Below, one piece after another: positions 1 through 6,888 of a stretch of 15,831 nt of DNA (positions are counted from its first letter, which is position 1; each line of letters starts with the position of its first letter). The position numbers and the translations under genes are program-made. Origin of the DNA: Nitrospinae bacterium RIFCSPLOWO2_12_FULL_45_22. Lineage in GTDB: Bacteria; 2-12-FULL-45-22. Where the stretch lies: contig MHDQ01000026.1 of NCBI GenBank assembly GCA_001803565.1, positions 1 to 15,831 of the forward strand. Reading direction: 5' to 3'. The notes below the pieces were generated by a model. That model worked only from the letters and a program-made list of their open reading frames with translations. It had not been told where the DNA came from and searched no databases.

Positions 1-34
1 AGATGAAATAACCATTTACGTATAAGCCTTTGGT

Positions 35-64
35 TTGGCAACGGTAGGCCGTTTCTGGTATACT
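35..64 (+). promoter_or_regulatory. Putative sigma-70 promoter of the cyclase gene
   Basis: TTGGCA (35-40) and TATACT (59-64) resemble -35 and -10 boxes and are separated by 18 bases. They would start transcription near base 71, about 50 bases before the cyclase start codon. No operator-like dyad is seen. This is a consensus match by eye only. Confidence 0.4.
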
Positions 65-119
65 CGTCCTTTTGTTGAAAGCTGATTGCTAATACCTGAA
101 CGCTTCCCGGGGGTAGGCT

Positions 120-914
120 ATGAAGAGTCTAATCAAGGCTATTCTGGTAGGGTTAGCGCTGAGTATAGGTGCGGGGATAGCCGGGGCCGACGATCGCTTC
201 CAATTGCTATTTAGTGGAAGGGCAAAGCTTTTGGACCTGACTTATCCCATTAATAAGGGTAATGCCTATTGGCCCGGCAGCGCCTATTTTCCATTCACGC
301 TTAAAAACATCGCTAATATTGATAAAGACGGCGTATACTCGAATAGCTTCTCTATGCCAGAACACCTGGGGACTCATATGGACGCCCCCAGTCATTTTGT
401 TAAGGGCCAACTGTCTTTAGATCAGATCCCTTTGACTCAACTCTTTGGCCCTGCCGTAGTAGTAGATGTCCGGCAAAAGGTGGATAAGAACCCGGATTAT
501 CAAATGAGTATCCAGGACCTGAAGGGATGGGAACAGGCCCATGGGCTCATACCCGATGGAGCCATCATATTAATGTATACCGGCTGGGGGGAGCGGTGGT
601 CTGATTTTAATAGCTATCGGAACCGAGATGCGCAGGGCAACTTGCATTTCCCGGGCTATTCGCCCGAAGTGGCTCAATTCCTGATAAAAGAAAAGAGTAT
701 CTATGGGATTGGTATAGACACTTTGAGTGTAGACTATGGCCTATCTAAAGATTTTAAAGTCCACCACATATGCCATGGGGCAGGTAAATACCATCTAGAG
801 AACGTGGCTAATCTGGACAAGATGCCTGCTAACGGGGCTTATCTGATATTGGCCCCGATCAAGATTGAAGGCGGTTCTGGAGGACCTACGAGAATCTATG
901 CTGTATTACCCTGA
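120..914 (+). CDS. Exported cyclase-family (kynurenine formamidase-like) metal-dependent hydrolase
   Basis: The 264-residue product belongs to the cyclase/KynB-type family (PF04199), metal-dependent hydrolases acting on amides or cyclic substrates. Residues 81-93 carry the family signature H-L-G-T-H-M-D-A-P-S-H, and H82, H86 and D88 are the expected metal ligands. A later GIGIDTLSVDYG stretch (197-208) and HLEN near 225-228 are also typical, and the length is slightly above the usual 210-260. Residues 1-23 form a signal peptide: two lysines, a hydrophobic core and an AGA-D-like cleavage site, so the protein is probably periplasmic or extracellular, unlike cytoplasmic KynB. The ATG follows a G-rich ribosome site at about 109-114. 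It is transcribed alone and converges on the minus-strand operon. The substrate cannot be assigned: no tryptophan pathway gene is nearby. Confidence 0.85.
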   Translation: MKSLIKAILVGLALSIGAGIAGADDRFQLLFSGRAKLLDLTYPINKGNAYWPGSAYFPFTLKNIANIDKDGVYSNSFSMPEHLGTHMDAPSHFVKGQLSLDQIPLTQLFGPAVVVDVRQKVDKNPDYQMSIQDLKGWEQAHGLIPDGAIILMYTGWGERWSDFNSYRNRDAQGNLHFPGYSPEVAQFLIKEKSIYGIGIDTLSVDYGLSKDFKVHHICHGAGKYHLENVANLDKMPANGAYLILAPIKIEGGSGGPTRIYAVLP

Positions 915-955
915 TTGTCCAGGAATTTCCTTTTGGACACAGATGAACGCAGATT
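914..955 (+). repeat. Dispersed repeat copy, GGACACAGAT family (plus orientation)
   Basis: This 42-base stretch directly follows the cyclase stop codon. It is 40/42 identical to the reverse complement of 8922-8963. It contains the family end GGACACAGAT at 935-944. Downstream, 988-1033 resembles the interior of the 8839-8942 element (AGTAAGGAGT, then TTACTGCTCACT). It separates two convergent genes. Confidence 0.8.
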
Positions 956-1044
956 TTTAGGACTAAGGGAAAATATTGAGTGGTGAAGAGTAAGGAGTAA
1001 ACAGTTAACTCTGGATGGCTTACTGCTCACTCTTGACTTTAATT

Positions 1045-3663
1045 TTATCTGCCGTGCTTTACTCCAGCCTCTTCAACTGCGGCAATGATCTCTTTACACA
1101 CTTTCTGTAATTCACGAGATATACGACCGATTACTCTCTTATCCTGGGTGTAATATTGAATGATATATTTGAAAGGCTCAAGGAAGTCAAACTCTTCCTT
1201 ATACGGTGTCCTTGAGAGTTCATTGATGAACTCCTCTGCCTCTTTAAACCTCCTGAGTTTTAAAATATTTATTAAGAAGGTATAGAAAATAGAATGGATT
1301 TGTTTTAATATTTTAACCCTTGGAAGTGCTTCAAGTAGCTCATAGACAAGCCTCTTATAAGTCGTTTCTCTGTCTACCCTGAGCGAAAGCCAGGCCGCTG
1401 TAAGAAGGGTATCAATCATAGAGGGATAGTCAAGTATTGCTTTCTTCTTTATAATCTCCCAGGATGCAATGAACTGCTGGAGTGCCTCTTTAAGGTAATT
1501 TTCATTGTGCTTAAGTTCAGCCAACTCTAAGAGTGCAACTCCCCATTTAGAGAATGCCGAAAAATGATCGGGGTCCAATTCAAGCACCTTTTTGCATTTC
1601 TCGATTACCTCCCGAAATAGTTTTTCATCTCTCTTCAGGGTTGCGAATTCTAATAATGAGTCTCCCCATTTGCAAAAGGCTTCATAAAAATCAGGTTTTA
1701 ATTCCACTGCCATCTTGAATTTTTCAAAAGACTCCTGAAAGAGTCCCTCATCCTGCTTTAACTCGGCAAGTTCAGACAGTGCAATCCCCCAGCTATAGAA
1801 GCCTTCAGGATCATCAGGCTCTAATTCAACTACCTTTTCATATTTTTCAAAGGCTTCTCTGAAGAGTCCTTCATCCCGCTTTAATTTAGCAAGGTCTGAG
1901 AGTGCAATCCCCCAGTTGTTAAAAGCTCTAAAATAATCAGGTTTTAATTCCACTGCCCTTTTGTATTTTTCAAAGGCTTCCTGGAAGAGCCTCTCATCCT
2001 GCTTTAACTCAGCAAGGCGTAAAAGTGCGTTTCCCCAGTTATGGAAGGCTTCAGGAAAATCGGGCTTTAATTCCACTGCCCTTTTGTATTTTTCAAAGGC
2101 TTCTTGGAAGAGTCCCTCATCCTGCTTCAATCTGGCAAGGTCTGAGAGTGCAAGCCCCCAGTTATAGAAGGCCCCATAATCTTTAGGCTCGATTTCTGTA
2201 ATCCTTGAGAATTGTATTACTGAATCAGCAAATGCACCTTCTTCAGCTAAGGCTATTCCATAGAGGTTGAGTATATAAAGGCTATCCGGCTTCTTTCTTA
2301 AATATCTTTTAGATAGTTCAATTACCCGACGGAATTCTCGCTTCTCATATACCTCCTGAATCTCTCTTTCTGCTTTAATAATTCTTATTCTTTTCTTCAG
2401 CTTTAATGCAGCCTCGGTATATTCGAGCAATCTTGCATATTGTGGACGAGTATCCGCAGTATGAATGAGCATTTTGCGATATTCCCTCAATTGAGCCTCG
2501 GAGTACCAAAGACTGATAAACCGAATAAACATCTCAACCAATCCTCGGTCAGTGGTGGATAAATGCCAATAGCGATAGAGGTGCTCTTCTAAGTCATAGA
2601 GCGCGCCTATACCTTTCTCTTTTCTAACAAACCTTACAAATCCATTCTTCTCCAGTTCATTTAACTGGGCGGTGACGGTATTCGTAGGAATATGAAGCTT
2701 TTTTGATATCTGACCTGGAGTAAGAAGGAAGGGGCTTTCGGCAAAGGCGATGAGGATCTTTTCCTGCTGAGGGGAGAGATTCTCGGTCCTGGACTGAAAG
2801 TATGGGGTCAACTCCTCCAGGAGATGATAGAACAACCTCTCTATCTCCTCCAATCTCTCATACTCTAAGGCTATCTCATAAAGCATGAGGATAAGCCTGG
2901 GATTGCCACCAGTAAGGGTGGAAAGAACCATGAGTAGAGCCCGGTTTCTCTTTATTGTCTCTAAGAAATCCTGTCTCCCCTCAAGCTCGGCTCTCTTCAA
3001 CCAGAGACCCTGACAGTCATTATCTGAGAAATCTTCTAACTCCTCTATCCTAAAGAAGTTGTATAAGGCATGCTTGTGATCAATCAGTTGTTTAAAAACT
3101 GAGGTAGAGGTGCCGATGAGTAATAGGACATTATCATTCATTAGAAGGCTTCGTAACCAGCGCTCCTTGTAAGGATCTTTTATTTTTATGACCCTCTTTC
3201 CAAAGACCCTATCTAAGTTTTCTACTAAAAGGAGAAGCTTTCTTTTTCTTTTTATGGCCTGCCCGATTAAAAAAGCCCGTATCTTCTCTACTGCGTCGGT
3301 TTCTTTCTCACCTCTGATATCTTCAAGAATCTTATCCCATCCCTCTTCCTCTCCCTGAGCCAACTTGATTATCTTTACCATAAAATCCAGTAGAGAGATA
3401 ATTCCATACCCCTGCTCAGGAAACAAGATAGGTAGCCACTTCTTTCTAAACCCTTCCTCTTCCTTTATTCGATGATAGATGAAGGATATGAGATGGCTTT
3501 TGCCAATACCTCTTGGTCCTACCAATAACCAATGTTGATGGGTTTTTTTCTCTGCCTGTTCCTTTATGGAATTAAAGAGCAGATTTAATAATTCCTCCCT
3601 TCCTACGGTGGTCTCTTCAAGTTCCTTTAGGGAGAAATGGATCGGGTTATAGTGATAAATCAC
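1045..3663 (-). CDS. ATPase with winged helix and TPR repeats (STAND/MNS-like), third gene of RelA/SpoT-ATPase operon
   Basis: The 872-residue protein has a P-loop NTPase module. Walker A GPRGIGKSH is at about 49-57. A Walker B-like strand LLLLVENLD is at about 143-151, with E-N-L-D in place of the usual acidic pair. A winged-helix domain follows (about 297-360; QISKKLHIPTNTVTAQLNELEKNG region), then helical sequence. Six consecutive 41-residue TPR-like units (493-738) and a helical C-terminus complete it. This order (NTPase, winged helix, helical repeats) is that of STAND-type sensors, in which repeats bind a ligand and the NTPase relays the signal. I chose the GTG at 3663: it overlaps the upstream stop as GTGA and has AGAGGAGG eight bases ahead. 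An in-frame TTG at 3699 has only a badly spaced site. The ligand is unknown. Cytoplasmic. Confidence 0.8.
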   Translation of the reverse strand: MIYHYNPIHFSLKELEETTVGREELLNLLFNSIKEQAEKKTHQHWLLVGPRGIGKSHLISFIYHRIKEEEGFRKKWLPILFPEQGYGIISLLDFMVKIIKLAQGEEEGWDKILEDIRGEKETDAVEKIRAFLIGQAIKRKRKLLLLVENLDRVFGKRVIKIKDPYKERWLRSLLMNDNVLLLIGTSTSVFKQLIDHKHALYNFFRIEELEDFSDNDCQGLWLKRAELEGRQDFLETIKRNRALLMVLSTLTGGNPRLILMLYEIALEYERLEEIERLFYHLLEELTPYFQSRTENLSPQQEKILIAFAESPFLLTPGQISKKLHIPTNTVTAQLNELEKNGFVRFVRKEKGIGALYDLEEHLYRYWHLSTTDRGLVEMFIRFISLWYSEAQLREYRKMLIHTADTRPQYARLLEYTEAALKLKKRIRIIKAEREIQEVYEKREFRRVIELSKRYLRKKPDSLYILNLYGIALAEEGAFADSVIQFSRITEIEPKDYGAFYNWGLALSDLARLKQDEGLFQEAFEKYKRAVELKPDFPEAFHNWGNALLRLAELKQDERLFQEAFEKYKRAVELKPDYFRAFNNWGIALSDLAKLKRDEGLFREAFEKYEKVVELEPDDPEGFYSWGIALSELAELKQDEGLFQESFEKFKMAVELKPDFYEAFCKWGDSLLEFATLKRDEKLFREVIEKCKKVLELDPDHFSAFSKWGVALLELAELKHNENYLKEALQQFIASWEIIKKKAILDYPSMIDTLLTAAWLSLRVDRETTYKRLVYELLEALPRVKILKQIHSIFYTFLINILKLRRFKEAEEFINELSRTPYKEEFDFLEPFKYIIQYYTQDKRVIGRISRELQKVCKEIIAAVEEAGVKHGR
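1450..2187 (-). repeat. Six tandem 123-bp units encoding TPR-like repeats
   Basis: Six in-frame 123-bp units (41 residues each) begin on the minus strand at 2187, 2064, 1941, 1818, 1695 and 1572. Each starts with Pro-(Asp/Lys)-x and carries the pattern F-x-x-W-G-x-x-L, then L-K-x-(D/N)-E, then F-E-K-x-K-x-x-x-E-L in most units. The units nearest 1942-2187 are the most alike, and the last (1450-1572) has diverged. The period is longer than the canonical 34-residue TPR because of an extended loop (LAELKQDE-type). Recombination between units could change the copy number. Confidence 0.9.
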
Positions 3664-5117
3664 TCTTTTAGCCTCCTCTTGAATTGATATCGTTTCCAAT
3701 ACTCCCTGAGGAGAGGGGATGAGAAACGATAGGCATTATCTTTCTTTTCAAGATAAACGTCATACTCTAAATACCCGAGTAGTATTTCAATATCTTTGGC
3801 ATCTCTAAACTTTGAAAGGTAGATGTGTTGTAACTCTGCTATCCTGACCCCTTGAGGGGATTTAGAGAGTTCATCGAGTAAGACCTCAGCCTTCCTTGTT
3901 CGCTCCCCTCCATAGTGCCGCAAGATATGATGATAGAGATCATCCAGATATCGTCTACAGTTTGGGCCTAACAGTTGATTCTCATAGATATGAGGGATAT
4001 CTTTTACAGTAATAGACTTATATTTTCGGTAATATGAGATAATCTGACCAGTGAAGATCTGGAGAAAATAGGGGTAAGCCGGATGGATAGATTTCACTAT
4101 CTCTTCTATTATTTCTTTTTCTAAGTAAACTCCTTGTCCATAGAGGAGACCTTCAACAAGTAATTCAGCCTCTTCTTCCTTAAAGGGTGAGAGTTTGAGG
4201 CGATCAAAGTCAGCAAAATATCTCTGATTTATATTTTTATCCTCAATATATACCTCTATATCTATAGAGCCGGTCAGGATAAACCGTAAGTATTTTTCCC
4301 CCTCTCTCTTTCTAGCAAACCACTGAAGAAATTCCTCAATCTCCTTCCTTTTGAGTTTTTCAAAAAAATTGTCAAGCATATATGAAAACTCATCCATCAA
4401 GAACAATAATCGGCTCCTTCTGATCTCTTTAAAGGTCTCCTCAGCTTTACTTTGCCAGTTTATATTGGTCTTTCTGATTTCTTCTTCAATCTTATTCCTT
4501 TCTACCTCGTCCTTTGCCCTGACGGCTGCCGTACATCTGGCTGCAAAATCCAGAGGAGAGTAAACTTTCTCAAGGTCTATATGAATACAGCGATAGTCCT
4601 CTTTCGGATTATCACGAATAACATACAACAGACTCGTCTTTCCAAACCTTCGAGGAGCAGTTATGAGAAGGTTTTTTTCTTGCAGCCTCTGCCAGACCTC
4701 TTCAATAGTAGCCTCCCGATTGAAAAAATCATTTCCTGTTACCACCCCACCTGCATAATTTGATGGGAAAAAATTGCCTCGAGACAGTAGAAGATTCTTT
4801 ATCCCGATAAGAAATAGCTTATGTTTAAATTCCTGCTTACTTCTATCCCAAAAGATCCATATAGGGAAAGTCTCTATAGTGAACCCGTGAGTCTGTGGAT
4901 GTTTAAAAGGAATCTCTTGGAAATTGGCTACGTAATATTCTTTAATAAAGCCTTCTTCTCTGATACTATCATTAATCTTGGAAGTCTCTTGAGGTAGACA
5001 TTCTACAGCATCACTATCCTCTACTCCTCTAACCCAGAGGAATACAAATCCTTTAGGCTTCTTTTCCTTATCATAGATATCTATAAGGTGTCCTGTTCCA
5101 CTGAACTCTTTGTCCAT
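3660..5117 (-). CDS. AAA-like/archaeal-type P-loop ATPase with unrecognised N-terminal domain, second gene of operon
   Basis: The 485-residue protein has a central P-loop ATPase. N-R-E near 133-135 precedes Walker A APRRFGKTSL (154-163), Walker B LLFLMDE (237-243) and a sensor-like ILTGSID (280-286). The R-R-x-G-K-T-S form of Walker A and the C-terminal winged-helix-like ending (FSSPLLREYWKRY) are typical of the archaeal-ATPase/MNS group of STAND-like ATPases. Residues 1-115 form a mixed domain that I do not recognise, rich in aromatics and probably globular; it may sense something or contact the RelA/SpoT protein. The start is firm: ATG follows the upstream TAA without a gap, with AAGGAGAGG about seven bases ahead. 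The gene overlaps the next one by GTGA, so translation is probably coupled. No catalytic effector domain other than the ATPase is visible. Confidence 0.8.
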   Translation of the reverse strand: MDKEFSGTGHLIDIYDKEKKPKGFVFLWVRGVEDSDAVECLPQETSKINDSIREEGFIKEYYVANFQEIPFKHPQTHGFTIETFPIWIFWDRSKQEFKHKLFLIGIKNLLLSRGNFFPSNYAGGVVTGNDFFNREATIEEVWQRLQEKNLLITAPRRFGKTSLLYVIRDNPKEDYRCIHIDLEKVYSPLDFAARCTAAVRAKDEVERNKIEEEIRKTNINWQSKAEETFKEIRRSRLLFLMDEFSYMLDNFFEKLKRKEIEEFLQWFARKREGEKYLRFILTGSIDIEVYIEDKNINQRYFADFDRLKLSPFKEEEAELLVEGLLYGQGVYLEKEIIEEIVKSIHPAYPYFLQIFTGQIISYYRKYKSITVKDIPHIYENQLLGPNCRRYLDDLYHHILRHYGGERTRKAEVLLDELSKSPQGVRIAELQHIYLSKFRDAKDIEILLGYLEYDVYLEKKDNAYRFSSPLLREYWKRYQFKRRLKE

Positions 5118-5810
5118 TTATTTTCCTCTCCTTTTGTCTATTTCTTTTTTCAAACTGTCAAAGAATTCATCTGCAATATATAATAGTTCGCTCATGGCAA
5201 AGAATTTAATTTCTTCATCCAATTGGACTGACTTAGATCGTTTATATCTAAGACCATGCTCTTTCTTATCCCAACCATGCTGAAGCAGAGTCATAATCTG
5301 CACCTCAAATTTAATAGGAGATATTTCAAAGAAGAGATGGACTGCACGATGCCCCTTTGCTCTTTCTTTAGGGATAATATTGATATAGTCTCGTGGTTGT
5401 TCCAATAATTTGAAAGGAACACCGTCCTCTGTCTTCTCTAGCAGAAAGTCTTTTATTTTAGTCACCTCTGACAGGTAATTACATAGGATACGAAATCTGA
5501 GAATATCCTTCATCTCCCGATGGAAGTTCTGAAAACTATATTTTTTAGGCTCTTCCCCGATTTTTTTTACTATACTCTCCCAGCTTTTTATCTGTGTTGT
5601 CTCATGAGTATCCAACTCAGGATAGAGTTCCGTATCTAATTGATTTTGTACTCTATATTCATTCAGCATCCTGTTAAGTTCAGCAAACACAATTGAACAC
5701 AATCCTTTATGTGGTTGGGTTTTAGCCTCAATATCCCGCTGACATTTTTCAAGAGATAAATAACTACTACCTTTAATAAATTCTTCTAATCTTTTATCAA
5801 TGTATGCCAT
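5118..5810 (-). CDS. Divergent RelA/SpoT synthetase-domain protein (small alarmone-synthetase-like)
   Basis: The 230-residue protein carries the RelA/SpoT nucleotidyltransferase fold without an HD hydrolase domain, the size of a small alarmone synthetase. Recognisable blocks are IKSWESIVKKI (74-84; normally R-x-K...S...K), KDILRFR (101-107; normally D-x-x-G-x-R), GHRAVH (153-158; normally G-Y-x-S-x-H) and EVQI...HGWDKKEHGLRYK (169-190). The Mg ligands expected from the family (D102, E169) are kept. Three usual residues differ: Q73 for Arg, R105 for Gly and H154 for the guanine-stacking Tyr. It may make (p)ppGpp, a related nucleotide, or modify tRNA as some toxic SAS enzymes do; the sequence cannot decide. 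The ATG has AAGGG about seven bases ahead. It is first in an operon with two ATPases and lies behind a palindrome-controlled promoter. Confidence 0.8.
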   Translation of the reverse strand: MAYIDKRLEEFIKGSSYLSLEKCQRDIEAKTQPHKGLCSIVFAELNRMLNEYRVQNQLDTELYPELDTHETTQIKSWESIVKKIGEEPKKYSFQNFHREMKDILRFRILCNYLSEVTKIKDFLLEKTEDGVPFKLLEQPRDYINIIPKERAKGHRAVHLFFEISPIKFEVQIMTLLQHGWDKKEHGLRYKRSKSVQLDEEIKFFAMSELLYIADEFFDSLKKEIDKRRGK

Positions 5811-5830
5811 TTCTAGCCCTTATAAATGCA

Positions 5831-5872
5831 ATAGTTTTATTGCGCAATAAAATTATTGCGCAATAAAACTAT
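5831..5872. promoter_or_regulatory. Double palindromic operator upstream of the RelA/SpoT-ATPase operon
   Basis: Two 20-base arms (5831-5850 and 5853-5872) are perfect inverted repeats with a 2-base centre. Within them, the self-palindromic 14-mer TTATTGCGCAATAA occurs twice (5837-5850 and 5853-5866), centres 16 bases apart. The array covers the proposed -10 box and the transcription start. That is the usual layout of a repressor site bound by dimers. It could also form an RNA hairpin in the leader. Confidence 0.75.
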
Positions 5873-5894
5873 CACAAAATATATATCATGTCAA
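5866..5894 (-). promoter_or_regulatory. Putative promoter of the RelA/SpoT-ATPase operon
   Basis: On the minus strand, a perfect TTGACA (-35; bases 5894-5889) is followed after 17 bases by TAGTTT (-10; 5871-5866), preceded by TGA as an extended -10. The -10 lies inside the palindromic operator, so repressor and polymerase should compete. The leader would be about 50 bases long. Confidence 0.55.
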
Positions 5895-6226
5895 TATATT
5901 CAGTGTCAGCTTTCTCTTGTAAATCTTTTGTAAAATGGTTTGTCTTTAGGCTTAAACTATGATATAAAGGATATAATAGTTGTAAAGAACCCAGGTAAGG
6001 CAGAAGCACATAGATGATCCCCTTCTTGGTGAAATAGACGATGAAGAAACCGATTAAGGTTATTCTGGTACTATAATATCTGTGTAACCATCTTAGGGTG
6101 GGTAACCTAATTTTTCTTTGGGCCTTTGTGGTTCCTTTTAGTTTCGTACTGTTTTGCGCTTCTTTGGGGCTATATTTTAGAAGCTTTTAGCGGGCTAAAC
6201 TATTAGAATTCCAGTTATCTGCAGAA
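5895..6226. other. Non-coding gap between divergent operons
   Basis: No intact gene is visible. On the plus strand, 6041-6190 could encode a short hydrophobic peptide (MKKPIKVILVL... ending SLGLYFRSF), but it is broken by TAA at 6074-6076 and has no good ribosome site. It may be a decayed fragment or chance. A TATAAT at 5972-5977 lacks a convincing -35 partner. Confidence 0.5.
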
Positions 6227-6236
6227 ATCTGTGTCC
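6227..6236 (-). repeat. GGACACAGAT-family repeat end (minus orientation)
   Basis: ATCTGTGTCC is the reverse complement of the repeat end at 935-944. Together they bracket the whole minus-strand three-gene operon. It lies just before the ribosome site of the oxidoreductase gene, as the copy at 7602-7611 does for the next block. Confidence 0.6.
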
Positions 6237-6263
6237 TAAATATACATCAAAGGGAGGACAGAC

Positions 6264-6869
6264 ATGGAGCTAGAAGTTATCCTCTATTCTGATTTTATCT
6301 GACCCTTCTGCTATATTGGGGAGCAGAACCTGGATCGGCTCCGCACGGAGTATAATATAAAGGTGGACTGGAAGGGTTTAGAGATCCATCCTGAAGTGCC
6401 CAAGCCAGGTTTAAGGCTCTCCCAACTCCTTGGTCCAGGGAGGATAGAGACGCTTTGGGCTAATGTAGACTATTTAGCCGCCAGCGTGGGCCTGAAGCTC
6501 AAGCGGCCTCAGCATCTACCTAATTCCCACTGGGCTTTAGAAGCGGCAGAATTTGCTAAAGAAAAAGGACGGCTGAAGGAGTTTCATGACCGGGTATTTA
6601 AGGCCTACTTTGAGGAAGGCGAAGATATCGGGTCGCTAGAAGCCCTGGCTGCTATTGGCCAGCGGTGTGGTCTGGACCCGGCCGAGTTAAAAGAATCCCT
6701 CCAGGCCGGACATTATTACCCTATCATCGAGCAATACCGACAAGAGGCCAAAGAGAGACAGGTTACCGGGGTACCTACTTACATCATAGGAAGTTACCCC
6801 CTTGTCGGGGCACAACCTTATGAAATCATGAAACGGGCCACTGAAAAAGCCCTGGAGCAAGCCAGCTAA
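6264..6869 (+). CDS. DsbA/FrnE-family thiol-disulfide oxidoreductase, probable selenoprotein (Sec13 at TGA 6300-6302)
   Basis: Reading from the ATG at 6264 (AGGGAGG ribosome site at 6251-6257) gives a 201-residue protein of the FrnE/2-hydroxychromene-2-carboxylate isomerase group of DsbA-like thioredoxin folds, if the in-frame TGA at codon 13 is read through. The start reads S9-D-F-I-TGA-P-F-C16-Y-I-G. Family members usually have S-D-x-x-C-P-W-C-x-x-G, so TGA sits exactly where the first catalytic cysteine belongs, giving U-P-F-C. The rest is intact: NSHWAL (about 87-92) and the cis-proline loop VTGVPTY (P171). The family normally has about 200-215 residues, which the long reading matches. 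A GTG at 6363 would remove the active site. TGA is a normal stop elsewhere here. Likely a redox enzyme, cytoplasmic since no signal peptide is seen. It is followed closely by the PHP gene. Confidence 0.8.
6303..6345 (+). promoter_or_regulatory. Candidate bacterial SECIS region downstream of the TGA codon
   Basis: Two mutually exclusive hairpins follow the TGA. The first has GGAGC (6320-6324) paired with GCTCC (6338-6342), extended by TG/CA across one mismatch. Its 13-base loop has G at the second position and starts 22 bases after the TGA, which fits the spacing I recall for bacterial SECIS elements. The second is a perfect 7-bp stem, TTCTGCT (6306-6312) with AGCAGAA (6322-6328), and a 9-base loop closer to the TGA than usual. 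Folding was judged by eye. Confidence 0.5.
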
Positions 6870-6888
6870 AGGAAGAGGCTGAAGAGCG

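Noticed and set aside
1961-2167. Plus-strand ORF within the TPR region
   Set aside because: It is the antisense shadow of the 123-bp repeats and has a repetitive Ser/Lys-rich product.
3664-3699. TTG start at 3699 for the TPR ATPase
   Set aside because: The GTG at 3663 overlaps the upstream stop as GTGA and has AGAGGAGG at good spacing. The TTG does not.
6041-6190. Small hydrophobic peptide reading in the gap before the oxidoreductase
   Set aside because: It is interrupted by TAA at 6074-6076 and has no ribosome site or recognisable family. At most it is a decayed fragment.
6300-6302. TGA as a pseudogene mutation or as tryptophan in an alternative code
   Set aside because: The rest of the frame is intact and the codon sits exactly at a catalytic cysteine. 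TGA ends other genes here (914, 8818, 15807), so it is not a general sense codon. A sequencing error cannot be fully excluded.
6363-6869. Short oxidoreductase starting at GTG 6363
   Set aside because: It lacks a ribosome site and removes the redox motif. The same frame extends to ATG 6264 with a strong ribosome site through one TGA.
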